From NCBI GenBank assembly GCA_945607605.1, contig CALYZE010000027.1, positions 1 through 33,528 of the forward strand: a stretch of 33,528 bases of DNA. The letters run 5' to 3'. The DNA is from an uncultured Bacteroides sp. GTDB lineage: Bacteria; Bacteroidota; Bacteroidia; Bacteroidales; Bacteroidaceae. Of this stretch, positions 8,157 to 17,582 are shown in pieces. Each line of letters begins with the position of its first letter. The first letter of the stretch is position 1. A program made the translations under genes and the position numbers. The notes beneath the pieces are model-generated. The model saw only the letters and a program-made list of their open reading frames with translations, was not told the origin of the DNA and ran no database searches.

Positions 8157-9002
8157 ATGAAACATTTAAAATTATTGATGGTTGCCTTTACCTTATTAAT
8201 GGGCATGTCTTTAACTTCGTGTCTGAATTCAGAAACTGAATACTCGCCGACAGTTGGTGGCTTTGTTAAGACTGGCAGCAGTATGTTTGGTGATTCCTTC
8301 ACGATGGTTGATGGTGTTACCAGAATTAGCCCTACCGCAGCTTCATTGGCTGCTGCAGAAACTAATATGGGTTTCAAACCATCAAGTACAAATATTGCTT
8401 ATTTAGTAGCAACCTATGATGAAACTTTGAATCCTAACCCGGTAGAAGCAAAAGAATATAAATCTGTCAATTTAACCTATGCTGTATCTTTGGATGGAAA
8501 GGTTGAAATAACAGAACGTGGCTCAGAGAGAGATTCTGTAAATAAGGCTGCCATTATTGATATTGATAACACGAATCTGGTAACTTATAATAAGGAAATC
8601 CATAAACCGTGGTTCTTCTATGATAAAACAAGCTTGATGCTACCTATCAATTATTATGTTTATAAGGCAGGTGCTCATAAGTTTACTTTGGTTTATTATC
8701 CGGAAGATAATGCCGATGGTAACACAACTTTGAAGTTGTATTTGAAACATTATGATGCAGATGATAAAGCAACTTCTACTACTTCTTTAATCAATTCTGG
8801 TAGTTATCCTAATATTTACTATTATGCATATGATTTGAGAGATGTATTCTTAAGATATAGTATGGCCGCAGGTGGAGAAGTTCCCTCAACTATCACTATT
8901 GAATATGCAGCAAATGCGAATGGAATCGACTTGAAAGATGCAGAAGTTAAAATGTGTGAGGTTGAAGTGAAGGCTCTCAACGACTCAACTACTGAAAAAT
9001 AA
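8157..9002 (+). CDS. NigD-like secreted lipoprotein
   Basis: 281 residues starting MKHLKLLMVAFTLLMGMSLTSC, a clear lipoprotein signal with lipobox LTSC (Cys22). The remainder looks like a two-domain beta protein. It resembles the NigD-like family of Bacteroides surface lipoproteins in length and layout, with a small N-terminal domain around 30-70 and a C-terminal beta sandwich of about 90-275. Function unknown. The next gene begins 3 bases after its stop codon, so it probably heads an operon with the Yip1-family gene, smpB and metH. The family name is a moderate-confidence resemblance; the lipoprotein call is firm. Confidence 0.72.
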   Translation: MKHLKLLMVAFTLLMGMSLTSCLNSETEYSPTVGGFVKTGSSMFGDSFTMVDGVTRISPTAASLAAAETNMGFKPSSTNIAYLVATYDETLNPNPVEAKEYKSVNLTYAVSLDGKVEITERGSERDSVNKAAIIDIDNTNLVTYNKEIHKPWFFYDKTSLMLPINYYVYKAGAHKFTLVYYPEDNADGNTTLKLYLKHYDADDKATSTTSLINSGSYPNIYYYAYDLRDVFLRYSMAAGGEVPSTITIEYAANANGIDLKDAEVKMCEVEVKALNDSTTEK

Positions 9003-9005
9003 AAT

Positions 9006-9581
9006 TTGAATTACAAAGAATTATTTCATATAGCTTTACAACTGATTTCCTCTCCGGCTCGTGCTTGGGAGGAAATTCGTTTGGAAGAGGATAGACGAAA
9101 GGTATTTACAGCTTTTGTCTATCCTATGATTGGTTTATGCGGATTGTCCGTTTTCATTGGCTCTTTGTGGACAATGGGATGGGGTGGCCCGCAAAGTTTT
9201 CAATATGCCATGACGCAATGTTGTGCCGTGGCTGTATCCTTGTTTGGAGGATACTTTCTGGCATCCTACCTTATAAATGGATTGCGTGTCCGTATGTTTA
9301 TGATGGACAGTGATATACCGTTGACACAACAATTTGCAGGCTACGCCTTGGTAGTGCTTTTTATGCTTAAAATCATCATAGGTATCTTGCCTGATTTTAG
9401 GGTTGTTTCTTGGTTGCTCCAATTTTATATTGTGTATGTGGTGTGGGAAGGAAGTGCAAAAGTGATGCAAGTGGCAGAAAAAGATCGCTTACGCTTCACC
9501 CTTCTTTCTTCTTTTTTGTTAATAGCTTGTCCGGTAGTGATTGAATGGATGTTCAATAAGCTGACGGTGGTGCTAAACTGA
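9006..9581 (+). CDS. Yip1-family integral membrane protein (TTG start)
   Basis: 191 residues with an amphipathic N-terminus ([23 protein letters not shown]) followed by about five membrane segments (about 35-55, 70-95, 112-130, 135-150, 165-185). The pattern and the SPARAWEEI motif match bacterial Yip1/DUF1282-type proteins, whose function is poorly known. No ATG is available that would keep the conserved N-terminus; the TTG at 9006, 3 bases after the lipoprotein stop, is the natural start and implies translational coupling. smpB follows after 8 bases. Confidence 0.8.
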   Translation: MNYKELFHIALQLISSPARAWEEIRLEEDRRKVFTAFVYPMIGLCGLSVFIGSLWTMGWGGPQSFQYAMTQCCAVAVSLFGGYFLASYLINGLRVRMFMMDSDIPLTQQFAGYALVVLFMLKIIIGILPDFRVVSWLLQFYIVYVVWEGSAKVMQVAEKDRLRFTLLSSFLLIACPVVIEWMFNKLTVVLN

Positions 9582-9589
9582 TTAAAGTT

Positions 9590-10042
9590 ATGAAACAGGC
9601 TCCTGTAAATATTAAGAATAAGCGCGCTTCGTTTGATTACGAACTGACGGATACTTACACCGCGGGTATTGTGCTCACCGGTACGGAAATCAAATCGATT
9701 CGTTTGGGAAAAGCCAGTTTGGTAGATACCTTCTGCTATTTTGCCAACGGTGAATTGTGGGTGAAAAACATGCATATTGCCGAGTATTTCTATGGTTCAT
9801 ACAATAACCACAACGCACGCAGGGAGCGAAAACTTCTTTTGACTAAGAAAGAACTGGGAAAACTGACACGCGGGTCTCAAGATGCCGGTTTTACGATTGT
9901 GCCTGTGCGCATGTTTATCAATGAAAAAGGTTTGGCAAAAGTTGTAGTTGCCCTTGCCAGAGGTAAGAAGCAGTACGATAAGCGAGAATCTTTGAAAGAA
10001 AAAGATGACAAACGCGATATGGCACGCATGTTCAAGAGATAA
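9590..10042 (+). CDS. smpB: SsrA-binding protein SmpB
   Basis: 150 residues, the usual length. It shows the OB-fold signatures [26 protein letters not shown] (about 10-35), [13 protein letters not shown] and the tail [21 protein letters not shown], whose basic C-terminal helix enters the mRNA channel. SmpB binds tmRNA and delivers it to stalled ribosomes. The tmRNA gene is not in this window. Confidence 0.97.
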   Translation: MKQAPVNIKNKRASFDYELTDTYTAGIVLTGTEIKSIRLGKASLVDTFCYFANGELWVKNMHIAEYFYGSYNNHNARRERKLLLTKKELGKLTRGSQDAGFTIVPVRMFINEKGLAKVVVALARGKKQYDKRESLKEKDDKRDMARMFKR

Positions 10043-10074
10043 TATCATCTTACCACTCTATCACTTATACAAAT

Positions 10075-12843
10075 ATGGCTTCACTTGAAAAGTTGGTGCG
10101 TGAGCGCATCCTTATCCTTGACGGTGCTATGGGCACCATGATTCAGCAATACAACTTAACGGAAAAAGATTTCCGAAGTGACCGTTTTTCGCATATTCCA
10201 GGACAATTGAAAGGAAACAATGATTTGCTTTGCTTGACTCGTCCGGATGTGATACAGGAAATTCATCGCAAATACTTGATTGCGGGTGCGGACATTATTG
10301 AAACCAATACTTTTAACTCTACCCGCGTCAGCATGGCAGATTATCATGTAGAGGAGTATGTACGTGAAATAAATCTGGCTGCAGCTAAACTGGCACGTCA
10401 ATTGGCGGATGAGTTTTCGGCTCTTACTCCTGATAAACCTCGTTTTGTGGCGGGTGCCGTAGGTCCCACCAATAAGACTTGTTCCATGAGTCCTGATGTG
10501 AATAATCCTGCTTATCGTGCCTTGACTTATGACGCTCTTGCAGCATATTATCGTGAACAGATGGAGGCTTTGCTTGAGGGAGGAGTGGATGCTTTGTTAG
10601 TAGAAACTATTTTTGATACGCTGAATGCAAAAGCTGCTGTTTTTGCTGCAACGCAAGCAATGGAAGCTACCGGAATTCATGTACCATTGATGCTTTCTGT
10701 AACGGTTACTGATACAGCAGGGCGTACGCTTTCGGGACAAACTTTAGAGGCTTTTCTTGCTTCCGTACAACATGCTGCTATTTTTTCGATAGGATTAAAC
10801 TGTTCTTTCGGTGCTCGCCAGTTGAAGCCTTTCCTAACCCAACTTGCACATCGTGCTCCTTATTATATAAGTGCTTATCCGAATGCGGGGCTACCCAATA
10901 GCTTGGGAAAGTATGATCAGAGCCCTACTGATATGGCACACGAAATAAATGAATATATTCAAGAAGGTCTAGTGAATGTCATCGGTGGTTGTTGTGGAAG
11001 CACGGATGCTTATATTGCCGAATACGCAGCGTTGATTGAAGGTATCTCACCTCGTGTACCTGCATCAAAACCGGAGCATCTTTGGCTTTCAGGTCTTGAA
11101 TTACTGGAAGTCAAGCCGGAGAATAATTTTGTGAATATAGGTGAACGTTGCAATGTGGCGGGTTCACGTAAATTCTTGCGTCTTATCAATGAGAAGAAAT
11201 ATGATGAGGCGCTTAGCATTGCTCGTCAGCAAGTAGAGGATGGGGCACAGATTATTGACATCAATATGGATGATGGTCTGTTGGATACTGAAACTGAAAT
11301 GACTGTCTTCCTTAATTTGATAGCTTCTGAACCTGAAATCGCTCGGGTACCCGTCATGATCGATTCTTCCAAATGGGATGTGATTGTTGCCGGATTGAAA
11401 TGCTTACAAGGAAAGTCCATTGTCAACTCCATTTCTTTGAAGGAGGGTGAGGAGGCGTTTCTAGAACATGCCCGTATCATTCAACAATATGGTGCAGCTG
11501 CTGTAGTGATGGCTTTCGATGAAAGAGGTCAGGCAGACACCTTCGAACGTAAGATAGAAGTGTGCGAACGGGCTTACCGTCTTTTAGTGGATAAAGCTCG
11601 GTTTAATCCTCATGATATTATTTTTGATCCGAATGTACTTGCAATTGCTACAGGTATGGACGAGCATAATAATTATGCCGTTGATTACATCAAGGCTGCC
11701 GGTTGGATAAGAAAGAATCTGCCCGGTGCTCATGTTAGTGGTGGGGTCAGCAATCTTTCGTTCTCGTTCCGTGGCAACGATTATATTCGTGAGGCCATGC
11801 ATGCCGTTTTCCTTTATTATGCTATTCGTGAAGGTATGGATATGGGTATTGTCAATCCTGCCGCCTCTGTACTTTATACGGATATTCCTGAAGATATATT
11901 GGAACGTATTGAGGATGTGGTGTTGAATCGTCGTCCCGATGGTGCCGAACGTCTTATAGAAACTGCTGAACGTTTAAAAGCAGAAATAGAATCTTCCAAA
12001 GCATCCGGTGTCAACGGCACTCAGGCAAGCGCACAGTCTCAACTTCTTTGGCGAGAGAATACCACCGTGGAAGAACGCTTGAAGTATGCCTTGACTAAAG
12101 GTATCGGTGACTATATGGAAGAAGACCTTGCTGAGGCTCTGCGAAAATATGCAAAAGCTGTAGATATTATCGAAGGACCACTCATGGCTGGCATGAATCA
12201 TGTCGGTGACTTATTTGGTGCCGGTAAAATGTTTCTCCCGCAAGTTGTCAAAACTGCGCGGACGATGAAAAAAGCAGTGGCTATTCTGCAGCCCATTATT
12301 GAATCGGAAAAGCAGGAAGGTCTCACTTCTGTAGGAAAAGTATTGCTTGCTACCGTAAAGGGAGATGTTCACGATATTGGAAAGAATATTGTTTCTGTTG
12401 TAATGGCCTGCAATGGTTATGAAATTATAGATCTTGGTGTAATGGTACCGGCCGATGTCATTATACAGCGAGCCATAGAAGAAAAGGTGGATATGATTGG
12501 ACTGAGTGGACTGATTACTCCCTCTCTGGAGGAAATGGCGCATGTGGCTCTTGAATTAGAAAAATCGGGTCTGGATCTTCCTTTATTAATTGGCGGGGCT
12601 ACTACCTCACAATTGCATACAGCATTGAAAATAGCCCCGGCTTATCATGCTCCGGTAGTTCATTTAAAAGATGCTTCTCAGAATGCTGCTGTGGCGGCCA
12701 AATTGATGAATCCGATAGCAAAGGTAGAATTGGAATCTCAATTAAAGATAGAATACCAACGTTTGCGCGATAAATACAAAGAGAAACAAGTAGTAACCGT
12801 TTCGCTTGAAGAAGCGCAAAAAAACAAATTGAATTTGTTTTAA
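10075..12843 (+). CDS. metH: Cobalamin-dependent methionine synthase lacking the reactivation domain
   Basis: 922 residues versus about 1,230 for the E. coli enzyme. The homocysteine domain (about 1-320) has the zinc ligands Cys243 (NCSFGA), Cys306 and Cys307 (GGCCGS). The methyltetrahydrofolate domain spans about 350-610 (NFVNIGERCNVAGS). The cobalamin cap (about 660-740) is followed by the B12-binding domain (about 750-890) with the lower axial ligand His766 in GDVHDIGKNI. The protein ends right after this domain, so the C-terminal AdoMet-binding activation domain is absent and must be supplied by a separate gene elsewhere. It lies 32 bases after smpB. No cobalamin riboswitch is visible immediately upstream. 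Confidence 0.97.
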   Translation: MASLEKLVRERILILDGAMGTMIQQYNLTEKDFRSDRFSHIPGQLKGNNDLLCLTRPDVIQEIHRKYLIAGADIIETNTFNSTRVSMADYHVEEYVREINLAAAKLARQLADEFSALTPDKPRFVAGAVGPTNKTCSMSPDVNNPAYRALTYDALAAYYREQMEALLEGGVDALLVETIFDTLNAKAAVFAATQAMEATGIHVPLMLSVTVTDTAGRTLSGQTLEAFLASVQHAAIFSIGLNCSFGARQLKPFLTQLAHRAPYYISAYPNAGLPNSLGKYDQSPTDMAHEINEYIQEGLVNVIGGCCGSTDAYIAEYAALIEGISPRVPASKPEHLWLSGLELLEVKPENNFVNIGERCNVAGSRKFLRLINEKKYDEALSIARQQVEDGAQIIDINMDDGLLDTETEMTVFLNLIASEPEIARVPVMIDSSKWDVIVAGLKCLQGKSIVNSISLKEGEEAFLEHARIIQQYGAAAVVMAFDERGQADTFERKIEVCERAYRLLVDKARFNPHDIIFDPNVLAIATGMDEHNNYAVDYIKAAGWIRKNLPGAHVSGGVSNLSFSFRGNDYIREAMHAVFLYYAIREGMDMGIVNPAASVLYTDIPEDILERIEDVVLNRRPDGAERLIETAERLKAEIESSKASGVNGTQASAQSQLLWRENTTVEERLKYALTKGIGDYMEEDLAEALRKYAKAVDIIEGPLMAGMNHVGDLFGAGKMFLPQVVKTARTMKKAVAILQPIIESEKQEGLTSVGKVLLATVKGDVHDIGKNIVSVVMACNGYEIIDLGVMVPADVIIQRAIEEKVDMIGLSGLITPSLEEMAHVALELEKSGLDLPLLIGGATTSQLHTALKIAPAYHAPVVHLKDASQNAAVAAKLMNPIAKVELESQLKIEYQRLRDKYKEKQVVTVSLEEAQKNKLNLF

Positions 12844-12924
12844 TCGATAAATATTTTAGACTTTCGTCTTTTGCACCTGCGAACATTTTCATGATACTTG
12901 TTGTTTTAAATGATATCTATCATC

Positions 12925-12945
12925 CATGAAACATGAAACATGAAA
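12925..12945 (+). repeat. Three tandem CATGAAA repeats at the sucC start
   Basis: Three exact 7-bp units run directly into the sucC start codon, which lies in the third unit. The first unit opens a five-codon frame (MKHET) whose stop codon overlaps the sucC ATG as ATGA. Confidence 0.7.
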
Positions 12946-14088
12946 GTACATGAATATCAGGCGAAGAGTATCTTTTCGCAATATGATATCCCGGTAGAAC
13001 GGCATATCTTATGTAGTACGGCCGATGAAGCTGTTGAGGCTTATAGGCAGTGGGGTGCGGCCCATATCGTAATCAAAGCTCAAGTCTTAACCGGAGGACG
13101 GGGAAAGGCTGGTGGAATTAAGCTCGCCAAAAGTGAAGAGGCTGTAAGGCTTTATGCTGAAGATATCTTGAATATGACTATCAAGGATCTACCTGTAACT
13201 CGCATCTTACTCAGCGAAGCTGTAGATATTGTAGCCGAATACTATGTTAGCTTTACTATTGATCGCAATACACGTTCTGTTGTGTTGATGATGAGTGAGG
13301 CAGGAGGGATAGATATTGAAGAAGTAGCTCGTAAGACTCCTGAAAAAATTATCCGCTACCATATTGACCCATTAATCGGAGTTCCTAAATATTTAGCACA
13401 ACGCTTGGCGTATAATTTATTCGATCAAGCCGCACAGGCTGAACGTATGACTTCCATTTTACAAAATCTCTATCACGCTCTTATTGACAATGATGCTTCA
13501 TTGGTTGAAATCAATCCGTTGGCTTTAAAAAAGGACGGGACGCTTTTGGCTATTGATGCTAAGATGGTATTTGATGACAATTCCCTCTATCGTCATCCAG
13601 ATATTCGCGCTCTTTTTGAACCGACTCCGGAAGAACAGTTGGAGGCTATAGCTAAAGACGGAGGTTTTAGTTATGTGCGCATGGAAGGGAATATTGGCTG
13701 TATGGTGAATGGAGCCGGACTGGCTATGGCTACTATGGATATGATTAAACTTTATGGAGGATCACCTGCTAACTTTTTGGATATAGGTGGAAGTTCGAAT
13801 CCGGTGAAGGTGATTGAAGCTATGAAACTGCTGTTGCAAGATAAGAAAGTAAAAACTGTGTTCATCAATATTTTTGGTGGCATTACTCGCTGTGATGATG
13901 TTGCCTTGGGGTTGATGCGGGCTTTTGAGCAATTACAAACCGATATTCCTGTCATTGTAAGGTTGACGGGAACGAATGAGAATATAGGTAGAGAATTGTT
14001 AAAACATAGTGCTCGTTTTCACGTGGCTGAAACGATGAACGAAGCTACATTGTTGGCTGTAAAATCAGTGAAAGGAGAAACAGAATGA
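12940..14088 (+). CDS. sucC: Succinate-CoA ligase beta subunit
   Basis: 382 residues. The N-terminal ATP-grasp domain starts MKVHEYQAKSIF and carries KAQVLTGGRGKAGGIK (about 46-61). The metal and nucleotide-site region LVEINPLAL lies at about 188-196. The CoA-ligase domain carries GNIGCMVNGAGLAMATMD and the conserved FINIFGGITRCD. It forms a complex with SucD and interconverts succinate and succinyl-CoA. In this organism it likely works with the propionate operon elsewhere in the window. It overlaps sucD by four bases (ATGA). Confidence 0.96.
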   Translation: MKVHEYQAKSIFSQYDIPVERHILCSTADEAVEAYRQWGAAHIVIKAQVLTGGRGKAGGIKLAKSEEAVRLYAEDILNMTIKDLPVTRILLSEAVDIVAEYYVSFTIDRNTRSVVLMMSEAGGIDIEEVARKTPEKIIRYHIDPLIGVPKYLAQRLAYNLFDQAAQAERMTSILQNLYHALIDNDASLVEINPLALKKDGTLLAIDAKMVFDDNSLYRHPDIRALFEPTPEEQLEAIAKDGGFSYVRMEGNIGCMVNGAGLAMATMDMIKLYGGSPANFLDIGGSSNPVKVIEAMKLLLQDKKVKTVFINIFGGITRCDDVALGLMRAFEQLQTDIPVIVRLTGTNENIGRELLKHSARFHVAETMNEATLLAVKSVKGETE

Positions 14089-14957
14089 GCATATTAATAA
14101 ATCAGTATACTCGCTTGTTGGTACAAGGTATTACAGGTAGAGACGGCAGTTTTCATGCCTTAAAAATGAGAGAATATGGAACTCTTGTGGTAGGTGGTAC
14201 TTCTCCCGGCAAAGGAGGAAGCACGGTCGATGGAATTCCTGTATTCAATACGATGTATGAGGCAATAGAACAAACGAAAGCAAATGCGTCTATCATTTTT
14301 GTACCTGCTCGATATGCGGCAGATGCTATAATGGAAGCTGCGGATGCAGGCATTGAGTTAATTATTTGTATTTCAGAAGGAATACCTACTCTTGATGTTA
14401 TCAAGGCGTATCGTTTTACTCAATTGAAAGGTGCCATGTTGATTGGGCCTAATTGTCCCGGCTTGATTTCGCCTGAGAGAAGCTTAGCTGGCATCTTGCC
14501 CGGCAGCATTTTCAAAAAAGGGAATATTGGAGTCATTAGCCGCAGTGGAACATTAACCTATGAAATTGTTTATCATCTTACAGCTCATGGCATGGGACAG
14601 TCGACAGCCATTGGTATGGGAGGTGACCCAGTGGTAGGACTTTACTTCCGTGAATTATTGGAAATGTTCCAAAATGATCCTGAAACGGAAGCAATCGTTA
14701 TGATTGGTGAAATTGGAGGAAATGCGGAGGAATTGGCTGCAAAGTATATTCAGGAGCATGTAACCAAACCGGTTGTTGCATTTATTGCCGGACAATCAGC
14801 ACCTCCGGGCAAACAAATGGGGCATGCAGGAGCTATTATTTCAGGTAATTCCGGTTCTGCAAAGGAGAAGATTACTGCGCTTGCTGAAGCAGGAATACAA
14901 ATTGCTCAAGAACCATCAGAGGTTCCTCTTTTGTTAAAGGGAGTCATTTCTCGATAA
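14085..14957 (+). CDS. sucD: Succinate-CoA ligase alpha subunit
   Basis: 290 residues with a Rossmann-type CoA-binding domain (LVQGITGRDGSFH at about 12-24, GTSPGKGG) and the catalytic phosphohistidine His247 in MGHAGAIISG. LIGPNCPGLISP and GVISRSGTLTYE are further family signatures. Translation is coupled to sucC by the ATGA overlap. The stop lies 21 bases from the convergent MltF-like gene; no strong terminator is visible between them. Confidence 0.97.
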   Translation: MSILINQYTRLLVQGITGRDGSFHALKMREYGTLVVGGTSPGKGGSTVDGIPVFNTMYEAIEQTKANASIIFVPARYAADAIMEAADAGIELIICISEGIPTLDVIKAYRFTQLKGAMLIGPNCPGLISPERSLAGILPGSIFKKGNIGVISRSGTLTYEIVYHLTAHGMGQSTAIGMGGDPVVGLYFRELLEMFQNDPETEAIVMIGEIGGNAEELAAKYIQEHVTKPVVAFIAGQSAPPGKQMGHAGAIISGNSGSAKEKITALAEAGIQIAQEPSEVPLLLKGVISR

Positions 14958-14978
14958 AAAGAAAAGCTGTAGAGTAAG

Positions 14979-16397
14979 TTATTTCTTTATTTGATTTTTG
15001 TATTGGTCAAATCGTGTAGTGATATCTCTTACAAAGTTGTAAGTCTCTATTCCACGGAAATAACCGTTCTTACAGACCGGATCAGTGAAGTATTCTTCAT
15101 TACTTTTGAGCAGAATATAGTTTTCTACATTATTCTGCCAAATGTATTTATTCTTGCCATATTTTTCTGCCAGTGCCATGGCATCTTGCACATGTCCAAT
15201 TCCTGAGTTGTAGGATGCCAATATAAAGTTGATACGTTCTTCTTCGGGCACTTTGGCGAAACTTTTGGTTGTAGCAGCGATGTATTTTACGGCAGCTTTT
15301 ATGCTTTCTTCAGGATTCTGCTCTTTGCCTTCGTGCAAACCCATGGCACGTGCTGTGGCAGGCATGAGTTGCATCAATCCCTTAGCACCTGCCCACGACA
15401 CAGCTGTACTGTCAAAGTTAGATTCCGTATAGGCAAGAGAAGCTAGTAACCGCCAATCCCAATTAATTTCCGGTGCATACTTTTTGAATAAGTGGTCAAA
15501 GTGTGAGATTTTTCCTTCTCGTATAGATAGAATGGGGGAGTGAGGGATGGCTTTACTAATTTCAAAATAACGCTTCATACTTGCCGAATAAGCGGGTGAA
15601 GTCATGTTCTCTTTATGCCATTTGTCAGTTATAGCAGCCAATTCAGGGCAATCTTTGCGTACCGCCCACGAGGCTCGCTGATCAAAACTGATGGAAAGCC
15701 CGATGTTTAAGTTGGAGTAATACGTGGTATTGAGTTGTGCCAGGTCGTTGTCTGCCACGGTATAAGGAATTTTTCCTTGTGAAACCTGCATCATTAAATC
15801 TTCTACGCTGATGCTATCGTTTGTCACTTTGTGGATGTGAATGCCTCCTCCCAGTTCTTCATCCAGATTGACCAACCGATCGTAATACTTTCCGGGTTTT
15901 ACGTATATATCCTTTCCGATAAGCTCCGTTACGTCGTTTAGAGGTTGGACACGTCCGCCGGTACGCTGTACAATGACTTGGTGCGTAATCACTTCTTCTC
16001 CGCAGTAGGTCAAACTATCTTTCCAGTCTTTGGTAATAGGCAAATTATATGCGATCAAATCTCCTTGACCTGTCATTAACTTTTCAATAAGTTCATGCAC
16101 GTTTCGTGCTACCTCTACCCGTAATTTGACTCCTATACTTTGAGCAAATTGTTCACTTAATTCATATTGAAAACCCATGTCTTGCCCGCGATAAATAAAG
16201 TAAGAAGTAGAGCTATATAAAGTTAATACTACGAGTTCTCCACTGTCTTTTATCTGTTGCAAATCACGATTGGTGCTTTCTACTTTTACTTGCTGATTGC
16301 CACGGCATCCAAGGATGCATAGAGAAATGAAAGCAAGAGAAAGCAAGAAGTGAGAAGTCGTAAGTCTTGGCTTGATGGATGGCAGATGATGAGGCAT
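14979..16397 (-). CDS. MltF-like membrane-bound lytic transglycosylase (lipoprotein)
   Basis: 472 residues. The signal has a lipobox (ISLCILGC, Cys at about residue 30). Residues of about 45-280 form a periplasmic solute-binding (SBP_bac_3-like) domain. Residues of about 300-450 form the SLT domain, with the catalytic Glu in LASLAYTESNFDSTAVSWAGAKGLMQLMP, and the later ASYNSGIGHVQDA motif. The enzyme cleaves the glycan strands of murein; the N-terminal domain is regulatory in the E. coli homologue. It follows udk after 47 bases and is probably co-transcribed with it. Confidence 0.92.
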   Translation of the reverse strand: MPHHLPSIKPRLTTSHFLLSLAFISLCILGCRGNQQVKVESTNRDLQQIKDSGELVVLTLYSSTSYFIYRGQDMGFQYELSEQFAQSIGVKLRVEVARNVHELIEKLMTGQGDLIAYNLPITKDWKDSLTYCGEEVITHQVIVQRTGGRVQPLNDVTELIGKDIYVKPGKYYDRLVNLDEELGGGIHIHKVTNDSISVEDLMMQVSQGKIPYTVADNDLAQLNTTYYSNLNIGLSISFDQRASWAVRKDCPELAAITDKWHKENMTSPAYSASMKRYFEISKAIPHSPILSIREGKISHFDHLFKKYAPEINWDWRLLASLAYTESNFDSTAVSWAGAKGLMQLMPATARAMGLHEGKEQNPEESIKAAVKYIAATTKSFAKVPEEERINFILASYNSGIGHVQDAMALAEKYGKNKYIWQNNVENYILLKSNEEYFTDPVCKNGYFRGIETYNFVRDITTRFDQYKNQIKK

Positions 16398-16444
16398 GTG
16401 TTTCTACATTTAAGGATTCGTAACTTCAACTTCCCATTTCATTT

Positions 16445-17056
16445 TTAATTTCTTAAGTGTTTTTTGATGTACATGGTTAATATATCAATAGCCACTTGGT
16501 TATTTCCACCTTCGGGAACGATGAGATCCGCATATCGCTTGCAAGGCTCGATAAATTGTAGGTGCATAGGTTTTAAAATGCGGGTATAGCGTTCCATCAC
16601 TGCCTCAGCAGTTCGTCCACGTTCTATGACATCACGTTGTATGACTCGAATTAACCGTTCGTCAGGATCGGCATCTACAAATATTTTGAGATCCATCATA
16701 CTGCGAAGTTTCTTGTCACATAACGCAAGAATACCCTCAATAATGACGACTTCGCGTGGTTCGATATGAATCGTTTCTGGTTGACGAGTGCAGGTGAGAT
16801 AGGAATAAGTGGGCTGTTCGATACATTTTCCTTCACGTAGCGAAGCAACATGTTTGGAGAGGAGACTCCACTCAAATGCATCCGGATGGTCAAAGTTAAT
16901 ATTCTGCCGTTCTTCAACCGGCACGTGGCTACTATCTTTGTAGTAAGAATCTTGTGGTAATAATACCACTTCTCCAGCTGGCAGGCTTTCAATAATTTTG
17001 CGTACTACGGTGGTCTTTCCCGAACCGGTTCCACCGGCAATTCCTATTATTAACAT
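16445..17056 (-). CDS. udk: Uridine kinase
   Basis: 203 residues from ATG 17054-17056. A longer frame exists upstream, but family proteins begin right before the P-loop, here MLIIGIAGGTGSGKTTVV. Walker A is GGTGSGKTT, and DSYYKD, NFDHPDAF and the lid segment RDVIERGR are typical. It phosphorylates uridine and cytidine in pyrimidine salvage. Confidence 0.96.
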   Translation of the reverse strand: MLIIGIAGGTGSGKTTVVRKIIESLPAGEVVLLPQDSYYKDSSHVPVEERQNINFDHPDAFEWSLLSKHVASLREGKCIEQPTYSYLTCTRQPETIHIEPREVVIIEGILALCDKKLRSMMDLKIFVDADPDERLIRVIQRDVIERGRTAEAVMERYTRILKPMHLQFIEPCKRYADLIVPEGGNNQVAIDILTMYIKKHLRN

Positions 17057-17120
17057 CCGTTTAAGTGTATATTTGAAACAAAACATGTACTTTTGTGCAC
17101 GAAGACAGGTCGTATTTCGG

Positions 17121-17152
17121 CAAAATAAAGTGAACTTTCTTTTGCGTTCAAC
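17121..17152 (-). promoter_or_regulatory. Possible promoter for udk-mltF
   Basis: On the minus strand GTTG (17152-17149), a 20-base spacer and TTATTTTG (17128-17121), which matches TAnnTTTG at all but one fixed position. The predicted start is about 58 bases before the udk ATG. Confidence 0.4.
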
Positions 17153-17166
17153 TTGCACTGTTTTTG

Positions 17167-17185
17167 CAGTTGTTAAAAACAACTG
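17167..17185 (+). repeat. Perfect inverted repeat upstream of the Dabb gene
   Basis: CAGTTGTT, three A residues and AACAACTG form an 8-bp perfect dyad followed by TTTT, in the divergent udk/Dabb intergenic region. It may be an operator or a weak terminator-like hairpin; its role is unknown. Confidence 0.5.
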
Positions 17186-17229
17186 TTTTGGCTGACAAAT
17201 ATAGATTAAATCATTTAAATAACAAAGGT

Positions 17230-17529
17230 ATGGTTAAACACATTGTATTATTTAAACTTAAAGATAGTGTTCCGGCTAACGAAAAGTTAGCTGTCATGAA
17301 TAATTTCAAGAAAGCAATTGAAGCTCTTCCTGCTAAGATATCCGTTATTCGTAAGGTGGAAGTTGGATTGAATTTCAATCCGAGCGAGACTTGGGACATT
17401 GCTCTTTATAGTGAATTCGATACATTGGAAGATGTGAAAATCTATGCAACGCACCCTGATCATGTAGCTGCAGGAAAACTGATTGCTGACGTGAAGGAAA
17501 ATCGTGCCTGTGTGGATTACGAAGTGTAA
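17230..17529 (+). CDS. Dabb (stress-responsive alpha/beta barrel) domain protein
   Basis: 99 residues starting MVKHIVLFKLKD, the typical opening of Dabb proteins, with the later YSEFDTLEDVKIYATHPDHVAAG block containing the conserved HPxH motif. A longer frame starts at 17164, but the ATG at 17230 is preceded by AAAGG and gives the family length. These small dimeric ferredoxin-like proteins have diverse or unknown roles. Confidence 0.88.
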   Translation: MVKHIVLFKLKDSVPANEKLAVMNNFKKAIEALPAKISVIRKVEVGLNFNPSETWDIALYSEFDTLEDVKIYATHPDHVAAGKLIADVKENRACVDYEV

Positions 17530-17582
17530 TAGAGAGTCGAATAATTAACATTTTAATCATTAATATTCAAGAATAAAAAGAC

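Noticed and set aside
15330-15360. TGGCACG-like sigma-54 element
   Set aside because: Lies inside the MltF-like coding region with no correctly spaced GC element or target gene.
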